This document shows positions 9,289 through 17,800 of a DNA stretch of 64,000 nucleotides, piece by piece. The first letter of the stretch is position 1. Each line of letters opens with the position of its first letter. Under the pieces are notes generated by a model that was not told the DNA's origin, did no database searches, and saw only the letters and a program-made list of their open reading frames with translations. The stretch is from Paenibacillus castaneae. Lineage in GTDB: Bacteria; Bacillota; Bacilli; Paenibacillales; Paenibacillaceae. The stretch covers positions 4,136,094 through 4,200,093 of the forward strand of contig NZ_KZ614144.1 in NCBI RefSeq assembly GCF_002884445.1, written 5' to 3'. The translations under genes were made by a program, and so were the position numbers.

Positions 9289-9351
9289 AAATTATTTTTA
9301 ATTACCACACCAGGTAAAAAAGGTGACTTTAAGGTCGAAAAAATGTTGATA

Positions 9352-10512
9352 TCATGAAGTGGAGATAACGTTTTTTCCTGTCGTCTCGCCAATCACCAAT
9401 TCCGGCTCCACTAGGGTTTTGAAGTATTTTCCATGTTGCTCATCTTCACTGTTAATGACCTCAAGCAGCGTGTAAGCCGCGCGGTAGCCCATGTCCCGTT
9501 CAAACTGTTTAATATGGGTGAAGGTGCTATATCCTTCAATTATTGAAGTCGGATCGTCAAAACTGATAATGGATATATCCTCAGGCACTTTCAATCCAGC
9601 TTGACGCGCAATCTGAAGGATTTTCACTCCGAGACTTCCATTTAGCGTAATATAGGCCGTTGCCATTCGATTTTGGATATAGCGGTACAGCGGATGTGTT
9701 TCAGCGTAGTCAAGACTTCCTATTTCAAAATCGGTCACGATATGGGCAGGGTTAATTAGTGATCCCTTTTCCTTGAAGGCATTCATATATCCATCGATCC
9801 GCTCTTGAACGGTCACGGTTTGTATGGGCGAATCGGAGCATATGGCGATTTCACGATGCCCCAGTTCCCACAGGTAATTCACTGCCATGTTAATGCCAAG
9901 CCTACCGTCTGATGCTATATAATGTGTTTCCACCCCCGGAAGATAGCGGTCGATGAGAACAAACGGAAACCCTGCAAATTTCATGCTTAATATTTCCTCA
10001 TTGAATAATTCCTCATCAACAGGGAAAATCAGTAAACCTGCCACTCCGATTTTAATGCATGTCTTGATAGCCTCTTTTTCTTTGTCAATGTTTCCTTCCG
10101 ATAAATAGATAACACAACGGTAGTCGTTCTCATTTAGCGCTTGCTGAATACCTTGTACAAGCCGAATGGTAAAATAGTCATAAATGCTGGGCATAATGAG
10201 GCCAATTAACCGCGTCTGCATTTCCCCGATCGTTCTAACGACATGCTTTACTGCACTTTTAGGTGGTGTCGTCGGAATCTCAATTTCAGTATCATTTACA
10301 AAAGTTCCCTTTCCGGGCACCCTAGTTATGATTCTCTCATGAACCAAGCCGGACAGAGCATTAACGACAGTAATCTTGCTTACTCCGAAACGCTCCATTA
10401 GTTCTTTTTCCGTAGGAATACGGTCTCCGACCTTCAATACTTGTGACGTTATCAAATCGCGTAAATACTCTTGAACCATCTGATACAAAGGTGTTCTTTC
10501 CGTTGAGCTCAC
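9352..10512 (-). CDS. GntR/LacI-type transcriptional repressor (AraR-like architecture)
   Basis: 386 residues. The N-terminal 70 residues are a GntR winged helix: YQMVQEYLRDLITSQVLKVG, then PTEKELMERFGVSKITV, then the wing VPGKGTFV. After a linker, a LacI/periplasmic-binding-like ligand domain follows from about residue 95 (IGLIMPSIYDYF through DDPTSI to the C-terminus). B. subtilis AraR has this same fusion. The start is GTG at 10512 behind a GGTGA-containing site. It sits directly upstream of, and on the same strand as, the transporter-oxidoreductase cluster and shares an operator-like 12-mer with it, so it probably represses that cluster and itself, with a sugar as inducer. Confidence 0.85.
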   Translation of the reverse strand: MSSTERTPLYQMVQEYLRDLITSQVLKVGDRIPTEKELMERFGVSKITVVNALSGLVHERIITRVPGKGTFVNDTEIEIPTTPPKSAVKHVVRTIGEMQTRLIGLIMPSIYDYFTIRLVQGIQQALNENDYRCVIYLSEGNIDKEKEAIKTCIKIGVAGLLIFPVDEELFNEEILSMKFAGFPFVLIDRYLPGVETHYIASDGRLGINMAVNYLWELGHREIAICSDSPIQTVTVQERIDGYMNAFKEKGSLINPAHIVTDFEIGSLDYAETHPLYRYIQNRMATAYITLNGSLGVKILQIARQAGLKVPEDISIISFDDPTSIIEGYSTFTHIKQFERDMGYRAAYTLLEVINSEDEQHGKYFKTLVEPELVIGETTGKNVISTS

Positions 10513-10534
10513 TCAATCACCACATTTCAATCAG

Positions 10535-10547
10535 TATATTCAATATA
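10535..10547 (-). promoter_or_regulatory. candidate auto-operator of the GntR/LacI regulator
   Basis: TATATT-C-AATATA is a perfect odd palindrome 23 bases before the regulator start. Twelve of its bases recur in the promoter of the neighbouring transporter operon at 9269-9280. A TATACT -10-like box overlaps it on the minus strand. Confidence 0.45.
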
Positions 10548-10583
10548 TATTACGAAAGAGACCTTTATTTTATTCCATGGACG

Positions 10584-10617
10584 ACAAAAAGTCTCACCTA
10601 AAATTAAGGTGAGACTT
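10584..10617 (-). terminator. Rho-independent terminator behind nrdJ and the glycosidase relic
   Basis: On the minus strand an 11-base perfect stem (AAGTCTCACCT / AGGTGAGACTT) with a short A/T loop is followed by five T. It lies about 150 bases past the nrdJ stop; the glycosidase relic lies between, so this may once have been the relic's own terminator. Confidence 0.8.
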
Positions 10618-10646
10618 AAGGAAAATTGATAGCTACCTAATAGTTA

Positions 10647-10760
10647 TTATTGCAACTTGCGGCTTTTGACACCTTCAAAAGTAAGCTTGACCGGCTGGAT
10701 AGTGCCGTCCTCCCGAAATTCCATTCGGTCTATACTACGTGTTAGCCCACCGCTTTTTTT
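10647..10760 (-). pseudogene. relic of a GH43-like glycosidase C-terminus
   Basis: Directly after the ribonucleotide reductase stop, the minus strand has about 38 codons free of stops that translate to a segment ending in a TAA at 10647: SGGLTRSIDRMEFREDGTIQ followed by PVKLTFEGVKSRKLQ. The pattern of arginine-x-x-x-aspartate-arginine, phenylalanine, then DGTI-x-P-V is what one sees at the C-terminal end of GH43-type arabinosidases and xylosidases. There is no start codon with a ribosome binding site, and an in-frame stop lies just upstream, so only the last fragment of a lost gene remains. Family assignment is from memory of the pattern, not from a search. Confidence 0.5.
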
Positions 10761-10765
10761 CCAAC

Positions 10766-13417
10766 CTAATTACACTTACTATACCCACAGTTGCTGCATT
10801 GCTTACACCCTTCAATGTTAACTAAAGATGCAGATCCACAAGAAGGACATAAATCAAAGGACTGGATTTCGCCTTTATAGGTAGATTGGGTTGACGCCAA
10901 GCCGTTCCCTAAAGCAGCACTCTGGTTGTTAGGCGACTGATACGTATGGAATTCTGCAGCCGAAGCGGCTTGCTCCTCTCCTATCTCCGTATGAATTTCC
11001 AGCGATTTTGCCACAGCATCTGCTATGGACTCAACACGGTTCACACCAAATCCGATGGCACCTGTACCGCCTATGCCTTTCAAATGCTTAATAAGCAGCT
11101 TCACTTTATTGCCATGATCGCCATAACGAAGAAATAATGAGCAAACGCGTCCCAAAGCCTCAGCCATTGCGAACACATCCGACCCTGCTTTCCCTACATT
11201 CAGGAAAATTTCTGCCGGCGTCCCGCCTAGATCATTAATCGTAATATAAGCCATTCCAAACGGTGTGTTAACCTTGTATGTGGCGCCTCTTAGTACTTGC
11301 GGACGGCGTTTATACTGCTTGTCATGGACGGGGTCTGCTTGCACTGCTACAGCATTAGGTATCGCTGGTTCTACAAGCCCCTCCTCGAAAGGATTCTCCT
11401 GCTCTGCAGCTGGCAATGGTGCAGCAGCACCCTTGTCTTCATACTTTTGCTCAACTTTCTCATCTGTTTTCTCTTCCTTACTTGTGGAAAGCACCTGTAC
11501 ATCGCGGCTTCCATCACGGTATATCGTGACACCTTTGCACCCAAGCTCAAAGGCTAGCTCATACAAGCGGCCTGTTTCTTCCACCGTAAAGTCAGCCGGA
11601 CAATTCGCCGTTTTGGAGATCGAGCTGTCTACCCAGCGCTGAATAGCAGCCTGCACTCGAATATGATCCTCTGCCGACAAACTCATCGAGGTGACAAAAT
11701 AGTCCGGCAGCTCTTGCCCAGGATGAGCGTCCTTCCACTCCTGAGCAATAGGCACATACTGTTTATCGTATCCAAGGCGGCTCTGACGATAGTATTCAAA
11801 GGCGAAATAAGGCTCAATCCCAGTCGATGTACCGACCATTGTACCTGTACTGCCTGTCGGCGCTTGCGTAATGACCGTAACATTGCGCATTCCTCTAGCC
11901 TCTATCGCGTCCCCAATTTCTGGATACTCCTCTATCAAATTTTTCATAAAACCGCTCTGTACATATTTATGTTTGTCAAAAGCTTGGAAAGAGCCTTTCT
12001 CCGCAGCAATTTCAGTTGAAGCCAGATAAGATTCCCGTGCCATAAATCCATACAGCTTATCGAGAAATGCAAGCGAATCCGCACTGCCATAGCGAATGCC
12101 AAGCTTGATCATCAGCTCTGCGAGACCCATCGTTCCGAGCCCGATCCTGCGCTCCAACTTTTGATTTTTTTCATTTTCTTCGAAATGGTATGGTGTCTTG
12201 TCGATAACATTATCCAGAAAACGCACCGACCACTGCGTCACTTTGGCCAGCTCATCCCATGCTACATCATGTTTTTCTTGATCATAAAATTCAGATAAAT
12301 TCACAGCAGACAAATTACATACGCCCCAGCTTGGCAAGCCCTGCTCGCCGCATGGATTTGTACTAATAATCGGATTGAAATACCAGCTATTCGACATCTG
12401 ATTATAGTATTCCATGAATACGACGCCAGGCTCAGCCGATTTCCATGCGGATTCTATAATCGTCTGCCAAATCTCGCGCGCACGGACGGTTTTGTAAGTG
12501 ATAACTCGTTTACCGAGCTTACGCCATTCGTCCAAATCCCCATTCCAAAGCTCGTCATAGTCCTTTTCTTTTGTATCGGGGAAAACAAGCTCCCAATCGA
12601 GATCCTCTTTTACCGCACACATGAATGCATTACTGACGCACACCGATAAGTTAGCATTCGTTACTTGCCCCATCTTTTGCTTAACCGTTATAAATTCAAG
12701 CACATCGGGATGCCAATCGTTGATCATCAGCATTAAAGCGCCACGGCGGCTACCGCCCTGTTCAATCAAGCCTGTCGTGTAACTGAACAATCCGCCCCAG
12801 GATACCGCTCCGCTAGAGGAGCCGTTAACACCAGCAACAATGGCGCGTCTTGGCCTTAGTGAGGATAGATTCATTCCTACACCGCCCCCGCGAGCCATAA
12901 TTTCCGTCATTTCGGTCAGAGTCGTCATTATGCCTCCGCGGCAATCCTTCGGTGAAGGAATAACATAGCAGTTAAATAAGGTAAGCTCCTCGCTCGCGCC
13001 GGCACCGGCAGCGATTCTGCCTCCGGGAACAAGCTTCCAATCATCTAATATATATCTGAACTTTTCCTGCCATTCCTTCTGCTTCTCGTCACCCTCTTCC
13101 ACGGATGACATCGCATCCGCAAGCCGGTCCCACATTTCCTCAGGTGTCTTCTCTATCGTAAGTGTTAGCTTCTCTACACTGGAATCGACTAGCTCACCAT
13201 TGCGAAGCCGAACGGTTACATTGTTACCCTCCCGGGCGATAACTTCTCCTACTTCCTTCGCCGGAAACTTCGGATCGTCCTTCGTTAGAACAAGTACAAT
13301 ATCACCGATTTTAGTCTCGGATGTATTCGCGTTTTTCCACGCATATCGATCCAAAAAAATCTTCTCGCTTAATCCCTCAAGACGCTTTCCACTTGTCGTA
13401 TCCATCATATCCGCCAT
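10766..13417 (-). CDS. nrdJ: adenosylcobalamin-dependent (class II) ribonucleoside-diphosphate reductase
   Basis: About 883 residues. It makes deoxyribonucleotides using a B12-derived thiyl radical. Visible features: first redox cysteine in FNCYVIPSP (about residue 150), the active-site NPCGEQ with radical cysteine and catalytic glutamate (about 355-360), a phosphate-binding APTGSTGTM segment, and a C-terminal zinc ribbon with paired cysteines, CPSCGSASLVNIEGCKQC. The long frame opens with TTG at 13477, but that overlaps the NrdR boxes. An AGGAGG site at 13420-13425 points to the ATG at 13417 or 13408; conserved sequence begins only later (GLSEKIFLDRYA). It is monocistronic, with NrdR sites upstream and a terminator downstream. 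Confidence 0.93.
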   Translation of the reverse strand: MADMMDTTSGKRLEGLSEKIFLDRYAWKNANTSETKIGDIVLVLTKDDPKFPAKEVGEVIAREGNNVTVRLRNGELVDSSVEKLTLTIEKTPEEMWDRLADAMSSVEEGDEKQKEWQEKFRYILDDWKLVPGGRIAAGAGASEELTLFNCYVIPSPKDCRGGIMTTLTEMTEIMARGGGVGMNLSSLRPRRAIVAGVNGSSSGAVSWGGLFSYTTGLIEQGGSRRGALMLMINDWHPDVLEFITVKQKMGQVTNANLSVCVSNAFMCAVKEDLDWELVFPDTKEKDYDELWNGDLDEWRKLGKRVITYKTVRAREIWQTIIESAWKSAEPGVVFMEYYNQMSNSWYFNPIISTNPCGEQGLPSWGVCNLSAVNLSEFYDQEKHDVAWDELAKVTQWSVRFLDNVIDKTPYHFEENEKNQKLERRIGLGTMGLAELMIKLGIRYGSADSLAFLDKLYGFMARESYLASTEIAAEKGSFQAFDKHKYVQSGFMKNLIEEYPEIGDAIEARGMRNVTVITQAPTGSTGTMVGTSTGIEPYFAFEYYRQSRLGYDKQYVPIAQEWKDAHPGQELPDYFVTSMSLSAEDHIRVQAAIQRWVDSSISKTANCPADFTVEETGRLYELAFELGCKGVTIYRDGSRDVQVLSTSKEEKTDEKVEQKYEDKGAAAPLPAAEQENPFEEGLVEPAIPNAVAVQADPVHDKQYKRRPQVLRGATYKVNTPFGMAYITINDLGGTPAEIFLNVGKAGSDVFAMAEALGRVCSLFLRYGDHGNKVKLLIKHLKGIGGTGAIGFGVNRVESIADAVAKSLEIHTEIGEEQAASAAEFHTYQSPNNQSAALGNGLASTQSTYKGEIQSFDLCPSCGSASLVNIEGCKQCSNCGYSKCN

Positions 13418-13473
13418 TTCCTCCTCTTCATCCACTATGCTTTTAAGCATATGTACAACGCGATAGGTCAAAA

Positions 13474-13489
13474 GCACAACATATTGTGT
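13474..13489 (-). promoter_or_regulatory. NrdR box 1 upstream of nrdJ
   Basis: GCACAACATATTGTGT matches the NrdR consensus ACACWATATATWGTGT at 14 of 16 positions. NrdR represses ribonucleotide reductase genes when dATP is high. It lies about 57 bases before the chosen start of nrdJ. Confidence 0.65.
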
Positions 13490-13506
13490 AACAAAATCAT
13501 TATACT

Positions 13507-13522
13507 ATACTACATATTGATT
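13507..13522 (-). promoter_or_regulatory. NrdR box 2 upstream of nrdJ
   Basis: ATACTACATATTGATT matches the NrdR consensus at 12 of 16 positions and lies 33 bases from box 1, close to the three-helix-turn spacing normal for paired NrdR boxes. A TATAAT -10 box lies between the two on the minus strand. Confidence 0.5.
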
Positions 13523-13686
13523 CACACGCCCGTTTAAGGCTGAATTTCCCAAGCGCTGTCGCTTACATGCCATCTCTCACTCTTTAGCTTGTCCATACTC
13601 TTTTTTAAGCGGCTTCTTATGAATATTGAATGAAAAGGCAATACTAATTAGATCATAACCTTTTACTGAGGAAGGAGCTGCATAAG

Positions 13687-15510
13687 ATGAATTTCAATAC
13701 AACGCCGCAAGCTGCCTCAGCCGATACAGGTCCTACTATCGTCACACGCAAGCTGCATACGCTCGTTGACTTGCAGTGTGATCGAACCTGGTTTGAGGAA
13801 CTGCAAAATCGCGTGTCACGAAATGGTCCTTGGGACGATTGGACGTTATATCAACTCGCCATGGAAGCAGAACAAGCCAAAAGAATTGAAAGCTTTGACG
13901 AATTGCTGTGCCTGCGTTCCTTGCCCACGTTCGAGCCTATGCCGCATCAAATTAGCACCGCACGAAAGGTCGTACATGAAATGGGCGGCCGTGCTATTCT
14001 AGCGGATGAGGTAGGTCTTGGGAAGACGATAGAAGCAGGGCTCATACTTAAGGAATATATCGTTCGCGGACTAGCGAAGAGAATCTTGGTTCTCGTTCCC
14101 GCCTCCCTTGTCCTTCAATGGGTAAGAGAGTTGAATCAGAAATTCGGCATTTCTGCTGTCGCTCAGAAGAAAGCGCACACTTGGGGCTATGACGTTGTGG
14201 TCGCTTCCATTGACACTGCCAAACGTGAGCCGCATCGAGAGCTTGTCCTTGGTACGGATTATGATCTTATTGTCATTGATGAGGCCCACAAGCTGAAAAA
14301 TAAAAAGACAACGAACTACCAATTCGCAAATTTATTGCGCAAAAAGTATTGTCTCCTCCTAACGGCTACTCCTATTCAAAATGATCTCGACGAGCTTTAT
14401 AATCTCATCACCTTGCTCAAGCCCGGCCAGCTTGGCGGACAAAGCGAATTTGCCGCTAATTTTGTTGTTGATAAACGGCTGCCGAAGAATGAGGATCAGC
14501 TGCAGGAGGCGCTGTCGTCTGTCATGATTCGCAATCGGCGTGGAGATGGCGGAATTCATTTCACAAAACGCATAGTGAAGAACATTCCGCTCACTCTATC
14601 CCCTGAGGAGCAAGCTTTATATGATGGCGTTACCGGTTTCGTGAAGGAACGTTATGAGGAAAGCGGCGGCGACCTATCCAGCATGCTTTCGCTGGTAACG
14701 CTTCAACGTGAAGTATGCAGCAGCCGTGATGCCGTTTTCCTTACACTTGTGAATCTCTTCAAGAAAACGGCTGAGGATTCGCCAATGCGGCCAAAAATTT
14801 GGGAGCTGGTTGAGGTAATCCGCGGGATCAAAGCGAATACCAAAGCTGAGAAAGCGATGGAGCTCGTCAAAGAAATGAACGAGAAGGTCATTATATTCAC
14901 CGAATATCGAGCGACTCAGGAATATTTGCTGCAATTTTTCCGAGCGCAAAATATGGCGGCTGTTCCTTACCGAGGCGGTATGAACCGTGGTAAAAAAGAC
15001 TGGATGATGGATTTATTCCGCGGCCGGGCACAAATACTCATCGCGACTGAAGCTGGCGGCGAAGGTATTAATTTGCAATTTTGCCACCATATGATTAATT
15101 TCGATTTGCCATGGAATCCGATGCGTGTCGAGCAGCGAATTGGACGTGTTCATCGACTCGGTCAGACGGAAGATGTGAAAATCTACAATTTATGTACCAT
15201 CGGTACAATTGAGGAACATATCGTTAATCTGCTTCATGAGAAAATCAATTTATTCGAGCTCGTAATTGGAGAGCTGGATCATATATTGGAAAAGCTGGAG
15301 AAGACCGATGGCTCCCTTGAACAAAGACTCGCACGCTTGCTTCTAGAAGCAGGTAACGATACGGAATTGAAACAAAAGATCAATCATTTGGGATCATCGA
15401 TCAGCCGTATTCGCGATGAAGTCATTTCCAATGAAGATCCGCTTGATGGAGGTCCCGAGCTGGTTGTTAATCTAGATTCCCTTGGACAAAAGGTGGAGAT
15501 AAGGCCTTGA
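13687..15510 (+). CDS. yqhH: SNF2/RapA-like DEAD/H helicase, YqhH homologue
   Basis: 607 residues. All main superfamily 2 motifs are visible: motif I LADEVGLGKT (105-114), motif II DEAH (198-201), motif III LTATP near 230, then in the second RecA-like domain EAGGEGINLQ and the motif VI segment QRIGRVHRLGQ near 480. This is the SNF2-type arrangement of proteins that translocate on double-stranded DNA or remodel transcription complexes, as RapA does. A GGAAGGAG site precedes the ATG. The next gene, yqhG, overlaps its stop by four bases, as in Bacillus, where the two are also adjacent. Physiological role not established. Confidence 0.9.
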   Translation: MNFNTTPQAASADTGPTIVTRKLHTLVDLQCDRTWFEELQNRVSRNGPWDDWTLYQLAMEAEQAKRIESFDELLCLRSLPTFEPMPHQISTARKVVHEMGGRAILADEVGLGKTIEAGLILKEYIVRGLAKRILVLVPASLVLQWVRELNQKFGISAVAQKKAHTWGYDVVVASIDTAKREPHRELVLGTDYDLIVIDEAHKLKNKKTTNYQFANLLRKKYCLLLTATPIQNDLDELYNLITLLKPGQLGGQSEFAANFVVDKRLPKNEDQLQEALSSVMIRNRRGDGGIHFTKRIVKNIPLTLSPEEQALYDGVTGFVKERYEESGGDLSSMLSLVTLQREVCSSRDAVFLTLVNLFKKTAEDSPMRPKIWELVEVIRGIKANTKAEKAMELVKEMNEKVIIFTEYRATQEYLLQFFRAQNMAAVPYRGGMNRGKKDWMMDLFRGRAQILIATEAGGEGINLQFCHHMINFDLPWNPMRVEQRIGRVHRLGQTEDVKIYNLCTIGTIEEHIVNLLHEKINLFELVIGELDHILEKLEKTDGSLEQRLARLLLEAGNDTELKQKINHLGSSISRIRDEVISNEDPLDGGPELVVNLDSLGQKVEIRP

Positions 15511-16454
15511 ATGAGAAACAGGTGCATAAATTTGTTAATCGCTATCTAGAGGCTACAGAATGCTCCATTCTGGAAAAGTCGCCTGCCCATTTCACCGTCA
15601 AGCTGTCTCCATTTGCGGATCGCGAGCTTACGAATCGACCTTACTATTGGAGCTTTGTCGACCGTGTAGGTGCCGAACCTGAGACCATGACTTTTCTGTT
15701 CGTAACAGATAAGCAAAAGTATGATGCCGTAGAAGAAATACCTGTTCCCCCAGAAGCGGACAGCACGGCAACAGATAAGGACAGCGCTGCGAATGCTGCT
15801 CTTGGGCGCTCATTAGGCTTCGTACACGGCAGCTTGGCTGCTCCAGCTCGCGTACCTCGCGAGGATTTGTATTTCGGCGCGCGCAAATTGGAGCAAATAT
15901 TTGATGCTGCCAAAGCGAAGGGCAGTTATGTTTACCTGTTTCAGGAACCGGACAAGCGGAGCCATAATCCATTCAGCTCCACGCCTTATACCGCTTGGCT
16001 CGGCGTTAATATGCGGGTAGAATTCGCAAGTGACCGCAAACGGGAAGAAATCCATTGCTTCGGCGTTTCACTTGCAACAGGCCAATGTGTCGAACATTTT
16101 CTTGATCGGCTGCTGATGCATAAGCTTACGCCAAGGCTTCCGGCAAATATCCACATCACCAAAAATGGAATCTCATTTAACAAGGCGCTTGGCATTGTGG
16201 AGCAAGCATTGGAGCGGAAGCTCCGCAGCTATGATTACAGCTGGGCTGAAGGCGCTACGGAGAGATTGGCGGAGGAGCTTGAACGAATAAGCGAATATTA
16301 TGAGCTATTAATCAAGAATGCTACGGAAGAATCGAGGCCGGTAATCGAGGAGCAATTCACGCAGCGGCAGTCGGAAATTCGCTGGCAATACGAGCCTCGT
16401 GTGACTGCGTCCGCCATTAACTGCGGAATATTCCATCTTGAAGGCATTGAATGA
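15507..16454 (+). CDS. yqhG: YqhG family protein of unknown function
   Basis: 315 residues, matching YqhG in start (MNEKQVHKFVNRYLEATEC), length and position directly behind the YqhH helicase. The start is TTG at 15507, overlapping the helicase stop by four bases, with AGGTGGAG nine bases upstream. The C-terminal third (LERKLRSYDYSWAEGATERL then EELERISEYYELLIKN) is charged and helical, probably a coiled coil. No catalytic motif or membrane segment is apparent. The tight coupling suggests it works with the helicase, perhaps as a partner protein. Confidence 0.8.
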   Translation: MNEKQVHKFVNRYLEATECSILEKSPAHFTVKLSPFADRELTNRPYYWSFVDRVGAEPETMTFLFVTDKQKYDAVEEIPVPPEADSTATDKDSAANAALGRSLGFVHGSLAAPARVPREDLYFGARKLEQIFDAAKAKGSYVYLFQEPDKRSHNPFSSTPYTAWLGVNMRVEFASDRKREEIHCFGVSLATGQCVEHFLDRLLMHKLTPRLPANIHITKNGISFNKALGIVEQALERKLRSYDYSWAEGATERLAEELERISEYYELLIKNATEESRPVIEEQFTQRQSEIRWQYEPRVTASAINCGIFHLEGIE

Positions 16455-16485
16455 CGCCGATTTACGTTATGTGCAGCAATACGTC

Positions 16486-16510
16486 AAAAAAAGGCGGTCC
16501 TCGGGCCGCC
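16486..16510 (-). terminator. hairpin with a T-tract only on the minus strand
   Basis: GGCGGTCC-tcg-GGGCCGCC forms a strong seven to eight pair stem just past the yqhG stop. On the plus strand it is followed by GTTGCTGAC, with no T-run; the T-run lies on the minus side, where no gene ends. It may still end yqhG transcription as a T-poor terminator. Confidence 0.4.
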
Positions 16511-16576
16511 GTTGCTGACAGGTTGCAACAGTCTTCTTACAGCTTATCCCTTACAATAGATTTGAGGTGATTAATT

Positions 16577-17479
16577 ATGAGAAAGCAATTCATTAAACTA
16601 ACCGCGGCCTGCGTTTTTACCGCTCTTCTTCTTTATTCCAGCGGACTTGAGACACGTTCGGCAATTGCCTATGCAGAAGGAAGTGTAGCAACTAATGAGC
16701 CGCTTCAGCAGCAAGTGCAGCAATGGGTGGACGAGCTGGCCGTACAACCCGAGTTTGCGAAATGGAAACAAGCTTCCTTCAAAATCTCTCCCGTCGGTCC
16801 CGGTACTCATAGTTGGCTAGTGCTGGTAAAGCAGCATAAAGAAACGGTTGGTTATTTAATTGTTAATGCTGTGGAGCAAGGAGGGTATCAGCTTGGTGAA
16901 TACGGCACCAGCAACCAGCCTATATTCGACGAGCAGACATTAACTCGGTCCATTAAAGGGCTTGAATTACTGAAACCAGCCTCAAAGATTGAAGCGTTAT
17001 ATGTTCATCCTCTGCTCGCTGCTTGGAGGATTACGGAAAGTTCGGCTTCTACTTATTATACGGATGCGGCAACCGGCGAACAGCTTCCTGTGAACCAGAA
17101 GGATTGGACAAAAGCCGCCTCCGCTCCCTTATCGGATAGCTCTAAATATCAAATATCAGCTAATGCGAAGCTTCTAAAGCAAGTTTCTTTGCCTTCATTC
17201 GACCGTTATGCCAAGCTGCCTTGGCTTTCGAAGGCTCCTTTACAAGTAAACACCAGTTCTTATTCATCTCTATTTGTCAAAATAAACAACAAAGAACAGC
17301 TCCGTTATACCGCTGAGCTGTTTGATGCGCAAATGCTTTATGTATGGTCCGTCGTTGGCTATAACAAATGGGATACCGGACAAATTTATGTCGCATTAGA
17401 AGCGGGAGATGATGGTGCAAATGATCGTAGATATATCCCGCTTCTTCTTTTGCTGGAGCTGGGGCACTTCTACCGATGA
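16577..17479 (+). CDS. secreted protein of unknown function
   Basis: 300 residues with a classical signal peptide: basic MRKQFIK, a hydrophobic core TAACVFTALLLYSS, and a likely cleavage near AIAYA-EG (about residue 34). The rest is globular without membrane segments, with a repeated theme of short beta strands (SWLVLVKQ, VGYLIVNAVEQGGYQLGEYG) reminiscent of PepSY-like or processed-substrate folds, but no family is recognised. An AGGTGA site precedes the ATG. The 3' end overlaps the convergent yqzE gene by ten bases. Confidence 0.65.
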   Translation: MRKQFIKLTAACVFTALLLYSSGLETRSAIAYAEGSVATNEPLQQQVQQWVDELAVQPEFAKWKQASFKISPVGPGTHSWLVLVKQHKETVGYLIVNAVEQGGYQLGEYGTSNQPIFDEQTLTRSIKGLELLKPASKIEALYVHPLLAAWRITESSASTYYTDAATGEQLPVNQKDWTKAASAPLSDSSKYQISANAKLLKQVSLPSFDRYAKLPWLSKAPLQVNTSSYSSLFVKINNKEQLRYTAELFDAQMLYVWSVVGYNKWDTGQIYVALEAGDDGANDRRYIPLLLLLELGHFYR

Positions 17480-17664
17480 CGCTGGGCACGTCCGCGCCAC
17501 CACAGAACAACACTCATTGGACCCCAACCAAACCAACGCGTCAGCCATGGCTCTCTTAGAGCTTTGACTGACGTTTTTATTTGTTTTCGCTCTTCCCTAG
17601 GTGTTTCCATGAAAGCAACAAACTGCTCCGTCACATATTTCACATACTCGTCGCCTTTTGCCAT
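17470..17664 (-). CDS. yqzE: YqzE family small protein
   Basis: 64 residues that match the YqzE pattern: DEYVKYVTEQFVAFMETPRE, a basic middle (ERKQIK), then EPWLTRWFGWGPMSVVLWW with a short hydrophobic end. In Bacillus, yqzE lies next to the comG competence operon and close to yqhG/yqhH, so the local gene order is partly conserved here although comG is absent from the window. It overlaps the convergent secreted-protein gene by ten bases. Function unknown. Confidence 0.75.
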   Translation of the reverse strand: MAKGDEYVKYVTEQFVAFMETPREERKQIKTSVKALREPWLTRWFGWGPMSVVLWWRGRAQRHR

Positions 17665-17800
17665 TTCGCCTCACTCCTCCTAAGCCTAAGCTGTTGATGT
17701 TATAAGCTTGCCCAGCAACATTCAGAAGTAAACATGCATGAGTTTTCCTCCAAACAGCCACGCTAACCGTATATCAAAATGATCTGGAGGAAGCATCGAT

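Noticed and set aside
13417..13477. N-terminal extension of the ribonucleotide reductase from a TTG at 13477
   Set aside because: It overlaps an NrdR box and lies before the AGGAGG site; conserved sequence starts further on.
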